In this document: positions 6,667 to 12,211 of the stretch, one piece after another | Layout of the letters: each line of letters starts with the position of its first letter | How positions within the stretch are numbered: the stretch's first letter is position 1 | Program-made: the position numbers and the translations under genes | The notes under the pieces: model-generated | Database searches by the model: none | What the model saw: the letters and a program-made list of their open reading frames with translations, nothing else | Told to the model about the DNA's origin: nothing | DNA from: Aquabacter sp. | Lineage (GTDB): Bacteria; Pseudomonadota; Alphaproteobacteria; Rhizobiales; Xanthobacteraceae | Assembly: GCA_030147645.1 (NCBI GenBank) | Contig: JASBUY010000300.1 | Location: 1 to 12,211, forward strand | Length of the DNA: 12,211 bases | Direction: 5' to 3'

Positions 6667-7598
6667 GCCCGCCTCCCCCGCCAGCCGCCGAGAAGGACCA
6701 GGAGCACCAGGAGCGGGCCGAACACGATCCGCCAATGCTCCGTGAGATGGGCAAGCCCCTCTTCCACCAGGATCACGCCCACAGCCCCGAGCACCGCCCC
6801 GCCAAGCCGCCCCGCACCGCCGGCCCGGACGCCCAGCGCGGACGCGGCCATGGCGCCGGCCACCACCATGACGATGAGTTCGCCCGAGCGGTGCCAGGAC
6901 AGGAAGGCGGGGGAAACGAATTCGGTGAGATTGGCGAGCAGCGCGCCCGACAGGCCGGCGAACGCGCCGGCAAGCCCGTAGGCGACGAGGCGATAGGGAT
7001 AGGGATCGATGCCGAGGGCGCGCACCCGCCGCTCATTCTCCTTCGCCGCCCGCAGCACCCGGCCGAAGGGCGAGGCGAGGATGAGCGCGCAGAGCGCGGT
7101 GATGAGGATCAGCAGGCCGAGCGTGGCATAATGGAAGGTGACCGGACTTTTCAGCCAGCGCTGCCCCGCCACGGTGGAGCGGGCGGCGAGCGAGAGCCCG
7201 TCATCGCCGCCATAGGCGGACAGGCTCTGCGCCACGAAGAAGGCCATCTGGCCGAAGGCCAGGGTGATCATGATGAAATAGACGCCCCGGGTCTTGAGGC
7301 TGACGGCCCCCGTGACCAAGGCGAACAGGCCGGCGGCGGCCATGGCGGCGGGAAAGGCGATCAGCGCCTCGCGCGTCCCCTCCTCCATGAGAATGCCGAC
7401 CCCATAGGCGCCGATGCCCATGAGCGCCGCATGCCCGAATGAGACCAGCCCGGCGCCGCCGAGGATGAAGTCGAGGCTCACCGCCGCGAGGGCGAAGATC
7501 ATCGCCCGCGTGACGAGCGCGACGACATAGGTGTCCGCCGCGAGCGGCACCACGGCCAGCGCGGCGAACAGAGCGAGGAGCAAAGCCAGCGCTCTCAT
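6663..7598 (-). CDS. livM: Branched-chain-amino-acid-type ABC importer, inner-membrane permease LivM
   Basis: 311-residue polytopic inner-membrane permease. Hydrophobic segments run from residue 3 onward. The family landmarks are LDFILGGAGLVSFGHAALMGIGAY (42-65), a TRGVYFIMITLAFGQM segment (103-118) and the cytoplasmic coupling loop SPFGRVLRAAKENERRVRALGIDPYPYRLVAYGLAGAFAGLSGAL (176-220), which contacts the ATPases. After VMVVAGAM, the usual short glycine turn is extended (AASALGVRAGGAGRLGG, 251-267), a slightly longer loop than in most homologues as I remember them. Start at 7598 chosen because the ATG overlaps the livH stop (ATGA) and begins the first membrane segment. Forms the channel with LivH. 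Confidence 0.94.
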   Translation of the reverse strand: MRALALLLALFAALAVVPLAADTYVVALVTRAMIFALAAVSLDFILGGAGLVSFGHAALMGIGAYGVGILMEEGTREALIAFPAAMAAAGLFALVTGAVSLKTRGVYFIMITLAFGQMAFFVAQSLSAYGGDDGLSLAARSTVAGQRWLKSPVTFHYATLGLLILITALCALILASPFGRVLRAAKENERRVRALGIDPYPYRLVAYGLAGAFAGLSGALLANLTEFVSPAFLSWHRSGELIVMVVAGAMAASALGVRAGGAGRLGGAVLGAVGVILVEEGLAHLTEHWRIVFGPLLVLLVLLGGWRGRRA

Positions 7599-8515
7599 GC
7601 GGGCGCCGGAAACAGGCCGCGGGGGCGGAAGAACAGCACGCAGGCCATGAGCAGATAGACGCTCATGGAGGCGAGCGCAGGCCCCACCTGCGTCGCATCG
7701 CTCGGGGGCAGAACCAGCTTGAGCAGATCGGTCAGGAAGGAGCGGCCCAGCGTGTCGATGAGCCCCACCAAGAGCGCCGCGACGAATGCCCCCCGGATGG
7801 AGCCGATGCCGCCGATGACGATCACCACGAAGGCGAGGATGAGCAGCCCGTCGCCCATGCCCGGCTCGACGGACAGGATCGGCCCCGCCATGGCGCCCGC
7901 GAAGGCGGCGAGCATGGCGCCGAAGGCGAACACCTTGGCGAACAGGGCGCCGATATCCACACCGAGCGCCGAGACCATGGGCGCGTTGCTCGCCCCGGCG
8001 CGCAGGAGCATGCCGGAGCGGGTGCGCGTCACCAGGAGATAAAGCCCGCCCGCCACCAGCAGGCCGGCACCCAGCAAAGCCAGCCGATAAACCGTGTAAT
8101 TGAGCCCATCCATCAGGCGGATGGAGCCGGACAGGGCGTCCGGCATGGGAATGGCGAGGGGCGCGGCGCCCCACACCATCTTCACCCCCTCATTCACGAA
8201 CAGGATGACGCCGAACGTGGCGAGCACCTGTTCCAAATGATCGCGCCCATAGAGCGGGCGGATCACGAGGCGCTCCAGCACGAGGCCCAGCACCAGCGCC
8301 GCCACCAGCGCCAGCGGCAGGCCGAGCCAGAAGCTGCCGGTGAGGGCCGTGGCGGTCACCATGAGATAGGCGCCCAGCATGTATTGGACGCCATGGGCGA
8401 GGTTGATGACGTCCATCACCCCGAACACCAGGGTCAGCCCCGCCGCCACCAGGAACAGCAGCACGCCGAGCTGGAGGCCGTTCAGGACCTGGACGAGAAG
8501 GAGCGTGGTGGACAT
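7595..8515 (-). CDS. livH: Branched-chain-amino-acid-type ABC importer, inner-membrane permease LivH
   Basis: 306-residue polytopic permease. The N-terminal block NGLQLGVLLFLVAAGLTLVFGVMDVINLAHG (12-42) is diagnostic of LivH-type proteins. The coupling loop is TRSGMLLRAGASNAPMVSALGVDI (165-188). The C-terminal half has VIVIGGIGSIRGAFVAALLVGLIDTLG (231-257) and ends FRPRGLFPA. The usual number of hydrophobic segments is present, with no break. It starts 20 bases after the binding-protein stop. The bases just before its ATG read GGCCTCC, not a Shine-Dalgarno sequence; the nearest purine-rich site (GAGAGG) is about 16 bases upstream, so initiation may depend on coupling. Substrate range is set mainly by the binding protein. 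Confidence 0.95.
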   Translation of the reverse strand: MSTTLLLVQVLNGLQLGVLLFLVAAGLTLVFGVMDVINLAHGVQYMLGAYLMVTATALTGSFWLGLPLALVAALVLGLVLERLVIRPLYGRDHLEQVLATFGVILFVNEGVKMVWGAAPLAIPMPDALSGSIRLMDGLNYTVYRLALLGAGLLVAGGLYLLVTRTRSGMLLRAGASNAPMVSALGVDIGALFAKVFAFGAMLAAFAGAMAGPILSVEPGMGDGLLILAFVVIVIGGIGSIRGAFVAALLVGLIDTLGRSFLTDLLKLVLPPSDATQVGPALASMSVYLLMACVLFFRPRGLFPAPA

Positions 8516-8535
8516 GGAGGCCGGTGCTCAGCCTC

Positions 8536-9735
8536 TCACTTCATCTCGCATTTGGCGGCATAGACGTCGCCGTAATTGGAGAAGACCTTCTCGTCCACCA
8601 TGGTCTCCACCTTGCCGTCGGGGCGCTTGCCCACCTTCACGAGGTAGAAGTCCTGGATCGGGAATTGGTTGGTGTTGAACTTGAAATTGCCGCGCACGGA
8701 GGTGAAGTCCGCCTTCTTCAGCGCGGCGCGCACCGCTTCCTTGTCGGAGAGCTTGCCGCCCGTGGCCTTGATGGCGCTGTCGATCAGCTTGGCCGCGTCA
8801 TAGCCCTGCGCGGCATACAGGGCGGGGATATAGCCATATTCCTTCTCGAACGCCGCGACAAAGGCCTTGTTGGCGGGCACGTCGAGATTGGGCGCCCAGG
8901 GCGCGCCGGAATAGAAGCCGAGCGCGGCATCGCCGGTCGCCGGCAGCGTGGTCTCGTCCACGGTAAAGGCCGAGAGGAAGGGGATGGTGTCCGCCAGACC
9001 CGCCTGGCGGTATTGCTTGACGAGGTTCACGCCCATGCCGCCGGGCATGAAGGTGAAGAAGGCATCGGGCTTGGCCGCCGCGATCTTGGCGAGTTCGGCG
9101 GAGAAATCCAGCTGGCCGAGCTGGGTGTACATTTCCTCCACCACCTCGCCCTTGTAATGGCGTTTGAACCCGGCGATGGCATCCTTGCCCGCCTGATAGT
9201 TCGGCGCCATCAGCACCACCTTCTTGAATCCCTTCTGCTGGGCATATTGGCCGAGCACTTCGTGATTCTGGTCGTTCTGGTAGGAGGCGGAGAAGAAGAA
9301 GGGCGAGCAGCCCGCCCCGGCAATGGTGGAGGGCCCGGCATTGCCGGAGATGAGGAAGGTCTCATTGCCCGTCACCGGCTTCACCACCGCGCCCATGACG
9401 TTGGAGAAGACCACGCCCGCGACGAAGTCCACTTTATCCCGGTCCAGCAGGCCCTTGACCTTCTGAACGGCGACGTCGGGCTTCAATTCGTCGTCCACCA
9501 CGATGACTTCGGTCTCCTGGCCGCCGAGCTTGCCGCCCATTTCCTTGACCGCCAGCAGGAAGCCGTCGCGCATATGCTGGCCGAGCACGGCGGAGGGGCC
9601 GGACAGGGTGGAGACGAGGCCGACCTTCACCGGATCGGCCATGGCCGTGCCCAAGGGGAGCACAATGCCCGTGGGAAGCATCACGCCCAAAGCCGCCGCG
9701 AGCCCCGCGCGGCGCAAATCCCGTCCCCACACCAT
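8536..9735 (-). CDS. Periplasmic substrate-binding protein of the ABC importer (Leu/Ile/Val-binding type)
   Basis: 399-residue precursor of the periplasmic receptor. A signal peptide (basic GRDLRR, hydrophobic core to about 28) ends at AMA|DP, predicted cleavage after Ala33. The mature protein starts with the type-I binding-protein strand VKVGLVSTLSGPSAVLGQHMRDGFLLA, and has VDFVAGVVFSNVMGAVVKPV and an aromatic-rich C-terminal half. This is the Peripla_BP_6/LivK-like class, which includes receptors for branched-chain amino acids, amides, urea and, in phototrophic relatives, aromatic acids. The ligand is not determinable here; a non-amino-acid ligand is quite possible. Two mature Cys residues (in GAGCSPFF and near the C-terminus in AAKCEMK) might pair. 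The ATG at 9735 has an AGGGGA site about 8 bases upstream. First gene of the transporter operon. Confidence 0.93.
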   Translation of the reverse strand: MVWGRDLRRAGLAAALGVMLPTGIVLPLGTAMADPVKVGLVSTLSGPSAVLGQHMRDGFLLAVKEMGGKLGGQETEVIVVDDELKPDVAVQKVKGLLDRDKVDFVAGVVFSNVMGAVVKPVTGNETFLISGNAGPSTIAGAGCSPFFFSASYQNDQNHEVLGQYAQQKGFKKVVLMAPNYQAGKDAIAGFKRHYKGEVVEEMYTQLGQLDFSAELAKIAAAKPDAFFTFMPGGMGVNLVKQYRQAGLADTIPFLSAFTVDETTLPATGDAALGFYSGAPWAPNLDVPANKAFVAAFEKEYGYIPALYAAQGYDAAKLIDSAIKATGGKLSDKEAVRAALKKADFTSVRGNFKFNTNQFPIQDFYLVKVGKRPDGKVETMVDEKVFSNYGDVYAAKCEMK

Positions 9736-9988
9736 GGAAGGTCCCCTTCTTGTTTATCGATCCGCCACCGTCGCATTGCCGCGCGCGCGCCACAAGGCGC
9801 AGCCGCGCGTGTCGCGCATGGAGGAGCGGCCCGCGCCACAATTGCGTGCGCCCGCCTCGTTCCTGTATTAAAGGCGTCCACGTGCGCGAACCATAGGGCC
9901 GAGAGGCGCGATGCCCACAAATCGGTCGTCGTTCGCCGCGCCGTGATGCCGCCGATCCAAACCTCTGGCCCGAAGATCCTGTGCGCCC
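9736..9988. other. Divergent intergenic region between the importer operon and mnmA
   Basis: 253 bases that should hold promoters for both directions. For the importer operon I see only a GATAAA element (minus strand, about 20 bases before the start codon) without a convincing -35. It also contains an alternating GC run (about 9779-9790), and on the plus strand a short possible leader ORF and a promoter-like pair described separately. Confidence 0.5.
9842..9871 (+). promoter_or_regulatory. Candidate promoter for mnmA
   Basis: TTGCGT (9842-9847), 18 bases, then TATTAA (9866-9871), in a GC-rich background where an AT hexamer stands out. This would place the transcript start near 9878 and give a leader of roughly 110 bases before mnmA. 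The match is partial and unproven. Confidence 0.35.
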
Positions 9989-11164
9989 ATGACCCTCGAC
10001 GAGATCATCGCACGACCCGGCACCGACCCCGCCGCCACGCGGGTCGTGGTGGCCATGTCTGGCGGCGTGGATTCCTCGGTGGTGGCCGGGCTTTTGAAGC
10101 GCGGCGGCTATGACGTGATCGGCGTCACGCTTCAGCTCTACGACCATGGCGAGGCGGCCCACCGCAAGGGCGCCTGCTGCGCCGGGCAGGACATTTACGA
10201 CGCCCGCATGGTGGCCGAGACGCTGGGCATTCCCCATTACGTGCTCGATTATGAAAGCCGCTTCCGCGAAGAGGTGATCGAGCGCTTCGCGGACAGCTAT
10301 GCCTCGGGCGTGACCCCCATTCCCTGCGTGGACTGCAACCGCACGGTCAAGTTCCGCGATTTGCTGGCGACCGCCGAAGATCTCGGCGCCCAGGTGCTCG
10401 CCACCGGTCATTACGTGTCGAGCCGCGCCTTGCCGGACGGCGGACGCGCCTTGTACCGGGCGGCGGAGACGGCGCGCGACCAGAGCTATTTCCTCTATGC
10501 CACCACGCGGGCGCAGCTCGACATGCTGCGCTTCCCGCTCGGCCATATGCGCAAGGCCGAGGTGCGTGCGCTCGCCGCCGAACTGGGCCTGCCCGTGGCC
10601 GACAAGCCGGACAGCCAGGACATCTGCTTCGTGCCCGGCGGCGATTCTGCCCGCATCGTCGAGCGGCTGCGCCCCGAGGCGGGCGAGCCCGGCGACATCG
10701 TGCATCTGGACGGGCGCGTGCTCGGCCGCCACCGGGGCGTGATGCACTACACGATCGGCCAGCGCAAAGGCCTCGGCATTTCGACGCCCGAGCCGCTCTT
10801 CGTCATCTCCATCGACGCCGCGCGCCGCGAGGTGCGGGTCGGCCCGCGCGAGGCGCTTGCGGTGCGCGAGATCGAGGTGGACGACATCAATTGGCTGGGA
10901 GCCGACGCCTTCGAGGCGGCCTGCGCCGCGCAGACCGACCTGTTCGTAAAGGTGCGCTCCACCCGCGCGCCGGTGCCGGCGCGGCTGGCGCTGGACGATG
11001 CGGGCGTGCCGCTGGTGCGGCTTTCGGGCGGCGAGGAGGGTGTCGCGCCCGGTCAGGCCTGCGTCTTCTATGACGGGGAAGGCGAAGGTGCGCGACTGCT
11101 GGGCGGCGGCACCATCCGCCGCGCACGCGCGCTTTCCACGCTGGCGCCTGCGCGCGTCGCGTGA
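9989..11164 (+). CDS. mnmA: tRNA-specific 2-thiouridylase MnmA
   Basis: 391-residue cytoplasmic enzyme that adenylates U34 of tRNA Lys, Glu and Gln and replaces the 2-oxygen by sulphur, giving s2U34. The ATP-pyrophosphatase PP-loop SGGVDSS is at 24-30. [26 protein letters not shown] and [13 protein letters not shown] follow, with Cys113 in the position of the first catalytic Cys. LATGHY (137-142) is next, and [11 protein letters not shown] (205-215) carries the second, persulphide-forming Cys213. The C-terminal tRNA-binding barrel contains [15 protein letters not shown]. Length is close to the family norm. The ATG at 9989 is the family-like start, but I see no clear Shine-Dalgarno sequence ahead of it. 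The methyltransferase gene follows after 89 bases with no obvious terminator, so they may share a transcript. Confidence 0.96.
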   Translation: MTLDEIIARPGTDPAATRVVVAMSGGVDSSVVAGLLKRGGYDVIGVTLQLYDHGEAAHRKGACCAGQDIYDARMVAETLGIPHYVLDYESRFREEVIERFADSYASGVTPIPCVDCNRTVKFRDLLATAEDLGAQVLATGHYVSSRALPDGGRALYRAAETARDQSYFLYATTRAQLDMLRFPLGHMRKAEVRALAAELGLPVADKPDSQDICFVPGGDSARIVERLRPEAGEPGDIVHLDGRVLGRHRGVMHYTIGQRKGLGISTPEPLFVISIDAARREVRVGPREALAVREIEVDDINWLGADAFEAACAAQTDLFVKVRSTRAPVPARLALDDAGVPLVRLSGGEEGVAPGQACVFYDGEGEGARLLGGGTIRRARALSTLAPARVA

Positions 11165-11253
11165 GCGCGAAGCGAATTTGAGGGGACGGCGCACACGCAC
11201 GGCGAAGAGCCGGCATCGGGCGCCGACAGGATCAGGGGCGAGGGCTGGGAATC

Positions 11254-11898
11254 ATGGCGGTCCAATACGATCTCGAAGGCCAGAAGCGCGCCTATGCCAA
11301 ATGGGCGCCCATCTATGATTCGGTCTATGTGAAGCTGCTGGCCGACGCCCAGCGCCGCGCCGCCAGCGCGGCGGCCGCCTGTGGACCGGACATTCTGGAA
11401 GTGGGCGTCGGGACCGGGCTGGTCCTGCCCTATTACCCCAAGAGCTGCCGCGTCACCGGCATCGATCTGTCCTTCGACATGCTGGGCAAGGCGGTGGAGA
11501 AGAAGGTGGAGCGCCACCTCACCCAGGTCTCCGGGCTCGCGGCCATGGACGCCTGCAAGCTCGGCTTCAAAGACGAGAGCTTCCATGCGGTGACGGTGCC
11601 CTTCGTCATCACGCTGGTCCCCGACCCGGAAGGCGCGCTGGACGAAATGCGCCGGGTGCTGAAGCCCGGCGGGGAGATCATCATCGCCTCCAAGCTGGGC
11701 GCCAATGAGGGCCCGGTCATGCAGTTCGAGCAGGCCCTGGCGCCGCTGGTGAAGAAGATCGGCTGGAGCATCGCCTTCAAGTCCTCGCGCCTCTCCGACT
11801 GGGCGGCGCGCCATCCGGACATGGAAATGGGCGAGATCATCCCGGTGTTTCCCGTCGGCTTCTTCAAGCTCGCGCGCATCCGCAAGCGGGCGCGCTGA
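11254..11898 (+). CDS. pmtA: Class I SAM-dependent methyltransferase, probably phosphatidylethanolamine N-methyltransferase (PmtA, Rhodobacter type)
   Basis: 214 residues. Probable membrane-associated cytoplasmic enzyme that methylates phosphatidylethanolamine stepwise toward phosphatidylcholine using S-adenosylmethionine. The N-terminal YAKWAPIYDSVY (14-25) is the landmark shared by Rhodobacter-type PmtA and the UbiE/COQ5-like group. SAM motif I is LEVGVGTGLVLPYY (48-61), post-I VTGIDLS (67-73), then VPFVITLVPDP (115-125) and RRVLKPGGEIIIASK (133-147). There is no membrane segment, as expected. The basic C-terminus (RIRKRAR) could help lipid contact. Start at 11254 has GAGGG about 9 bases upstream. 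The lipid substrate is inferred by family resemblance; another small-molecule methyltransferase of the same fold remains possible. Confidence 0.75.
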   Translation: MAVQYDLEGQKRAYAKWAPIYDSVYVKLLADAQRRAASAAAACGPDILEVGVGTGLVLPYYPKSCRVTGIDLSFDMLGKAVEKKVERHLTQVSGLAAMDACKLGFKDESFHAVTVPFVITLVPDPEGALDEMRRVLKPGGEIIIASKLGANEGPVMQFEQALAPLVKKIGWSIAFKSSRLSDWAARHPDMEMGEIIPVFPVGFFKLARIRKRAR

Positions 11899-11927
11899 AC
11901 GCGCGGGGGGAAAGGGCGCGCGCTTTC

Positions 11928-11956
11928 TTGACACCCGGCATCGCGCGCCCCTATAT
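11928..11956 (+). promoter_or_regulatory. Strong sigma-70-type promoter of the tRNA-Met gene
   Basis: TTGACA (11928-11933), 17 bases, CTATAT (11951-11956), an excellent match to the alphaproteobacterial housekeeping consensus. The predicted start is near 11963, about 60 bases before the mature tRNA, and no other gene intervenes. This makes the tRNA an independent transcription unit, starting just after the methyltransferase stop. Confidence 0.85.
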
Positions 11957-12022
11957 GCGCGTCTCTCGCGCGGGCGAAACGCGCGTCGGCCGGTCTTTAC
12001 CGGACGCCTCTCGCCCGGCCTT

Positions 12023-12099
12023 GGCAGCGTAGCTCAGTTGGTGAGAGCGCCGGATTCATAACCCGGAGGTCGGCGGTTCAAGTCCGCCCGCTGCTACCA
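12023..12099 (+). tRNA. tRNA-Met (CAT), elongator type
   Basis: 77-base cloverleaf. The acceptor stem GGCAGCG (12023-12029) pairs with CGCTGCT (12089-12095), with a G1-U72 wobble, discriminator A, and CCA encoded at 12097-12099. The D stem is GCTC/GAGC (12032-12035, 12045-12048). The anticodon stem is 12050-12054 with 12062-12066, with an A-C mismatch next to the loop, and the loop TTCATAA has anticodon CAT at 12057-12059. The T arm is GGCGG-TTCAAGT-CCGCC (12072-12088). It lacks the initiator features (unpaired position 1-72, three G-C pairs under the anticodon loop), so it is not tRNA-fMet. Elongator Met fits best; a tRNA-Ile read through lysidine at C34 is the alternative and seems less likely. 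Confidence 0.93.
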
Positions 12100-12188
12100 T
12101 CGCCTTTCCTTGACATGCAAATTGCCCGTCGCAGGTGACGCCGGCGCAAACCTTGCGTCGTGATCGCGCCGCGCCTGGACGCTTGCCC

Positions 12189-12211
12189 CACAAAAAACCC
12201 GGCCGTTCCAC
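12189..12211. terminator. Possible left half of a bidirectional intrinsic terminator, cut by the window end
   Basis: CACAAAAAACCCGGCCGTT near the window end reads, on the minus strand, as a GGCCGGG arm running into TTTTTT. If a matching GGCCGGG arm follows beyond base 12211, this would be an A-tract/stem/T-tract terminator serving both the tRNA transcript and a minus-strand gene outside the window. Only half is visible. Confidence 0.35.

Noticed and set aside
9779..9790. Alternating GC run as a functional Z-DNA element
   Set aside because: Short and common by chance in DNA of this composition.
8524..10113. Long plus-strand open frame (529 codons) opposite the binding-protein gene
   Set aside because: His/Gly/Arg-rich translation with no domain; antisense to a clear binding protein and running into mnmA. 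A GC-driven artefact.
9434..11200. Long minus-strand open frame (588 codons) opposite mnmA
   Set aside because: Arg/Ala/His-rich antisense of mnmA with no motif and no ribosome site; mnmA motifs on the plus strand are decisive.
11187..11225. Nested inverted repeat CGGCGC...GCGCCG between mnmA and the methyltransferase as a terminator or riboswitch
   Set aside because: Short arms with a weak inner hairpin and no T-run; expected by chance at this GC content.
11910..11927. GAAAG-N8-CTTTC hairpin after the methyltransferase gene as an intrinsic terminator
   Set aside because: Only a 5-base AT-containing outer stem with poor inner pairing and only a very short T-rich tail; it abuts the tRNA promoter -35.
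12023..12099. Initiator tRNA-fMet
   Set aside because: Position 1-72 can pair (G-U) and the anticodon stem lacks the three G-C pairs typical of initiators.
12110..12138. Second TTGACA after the tRNA as a promoter
   Set aside because: No acceptable -10 at 16-18 bases (sequence there reads AGGTGA).

Overview
The window comes from a high-GC alphaproteobacterial chromosome. It most resembles the order Hyphomicrobiales (Rhizobiales), plausibly the Xanthobacteraceae/Azorhizobium/Bradyrhizobium side. The support is a groESL operon with a HrcA-type CIRCE operator, a TTGACA-N17-CTATAT promoter in front of an elongator tRNA-Met, a Rhodobacter-family phospholipid N-methyltransferase, and a small rhizobial-type lipoprotein. 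The genus assignment is inference. I see no insertion sequences, phage genes or CRISPR arrays. Codon and base use look even throughout.

Layout. (1) Positions 1-839, minus strand: 5' part of groEL, complete groES, a CIRCE operator and a heat-shock-like promoter, followed by about 300 bases with no gene. (2) 1137-1655, plus: an unrecognised proline-rich lipoprotein. (3) 1737-2642, minus: a beta-hydroxyacid dehydrogenase (3-hydroxyisobutyrate dehydrogenase family). It is divergent from (4) 2842-4694, plus: a LacI-type regulator overlapping a SpoU/TrmH RNA methyltransferase. (5) 9735-4695, minus: a six-gene operon for a branched-chain-amino-acid-type (HAAT) ABC importer in the order binding protein, LivH, LivM, LivG, LivF, ending in a peptide-deformylase-like gene. 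The four transporter genes after the binding protein are joined by three successive ATGA overlaps, and the deformylase-like gene starts two bases after the livF stop. (6) 9989-11898, plus: mnmA (tRNA 2-thiouridylase) and a PmtA-like methyltransferase. (7) 12023-12099, plus: tRNA-Met(CAT) with its own promoter and an encoded CCA.

How the parts fit. Most genes are conventional housekeeping or transport functions. The most unusual item is the last gene of the transporter operon. It has the size and fold signatures of peptide deformylase, but all three active-site motifs are altered: the motif-1 Gln is His, the metal-ligand Cys of EGCLS is Ser, and the second His of HExxH is Gln. It is therefore unlikely to be a normal Fe/Zn deformylase, and its tight coupling to an ABC importer suggests a function tied to the imported solute, or a structural role. 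A second point of interest is the dehydrogenase at 1737-2642. It keeps the catalytic Lys but has a GGT variant of the substrate-binding loop, resembling the sulfolactaldehyde-reductase (YihU) branch without its Arg. It faces a LacI regulator across a region holding an AT-rich operator-like sequence.
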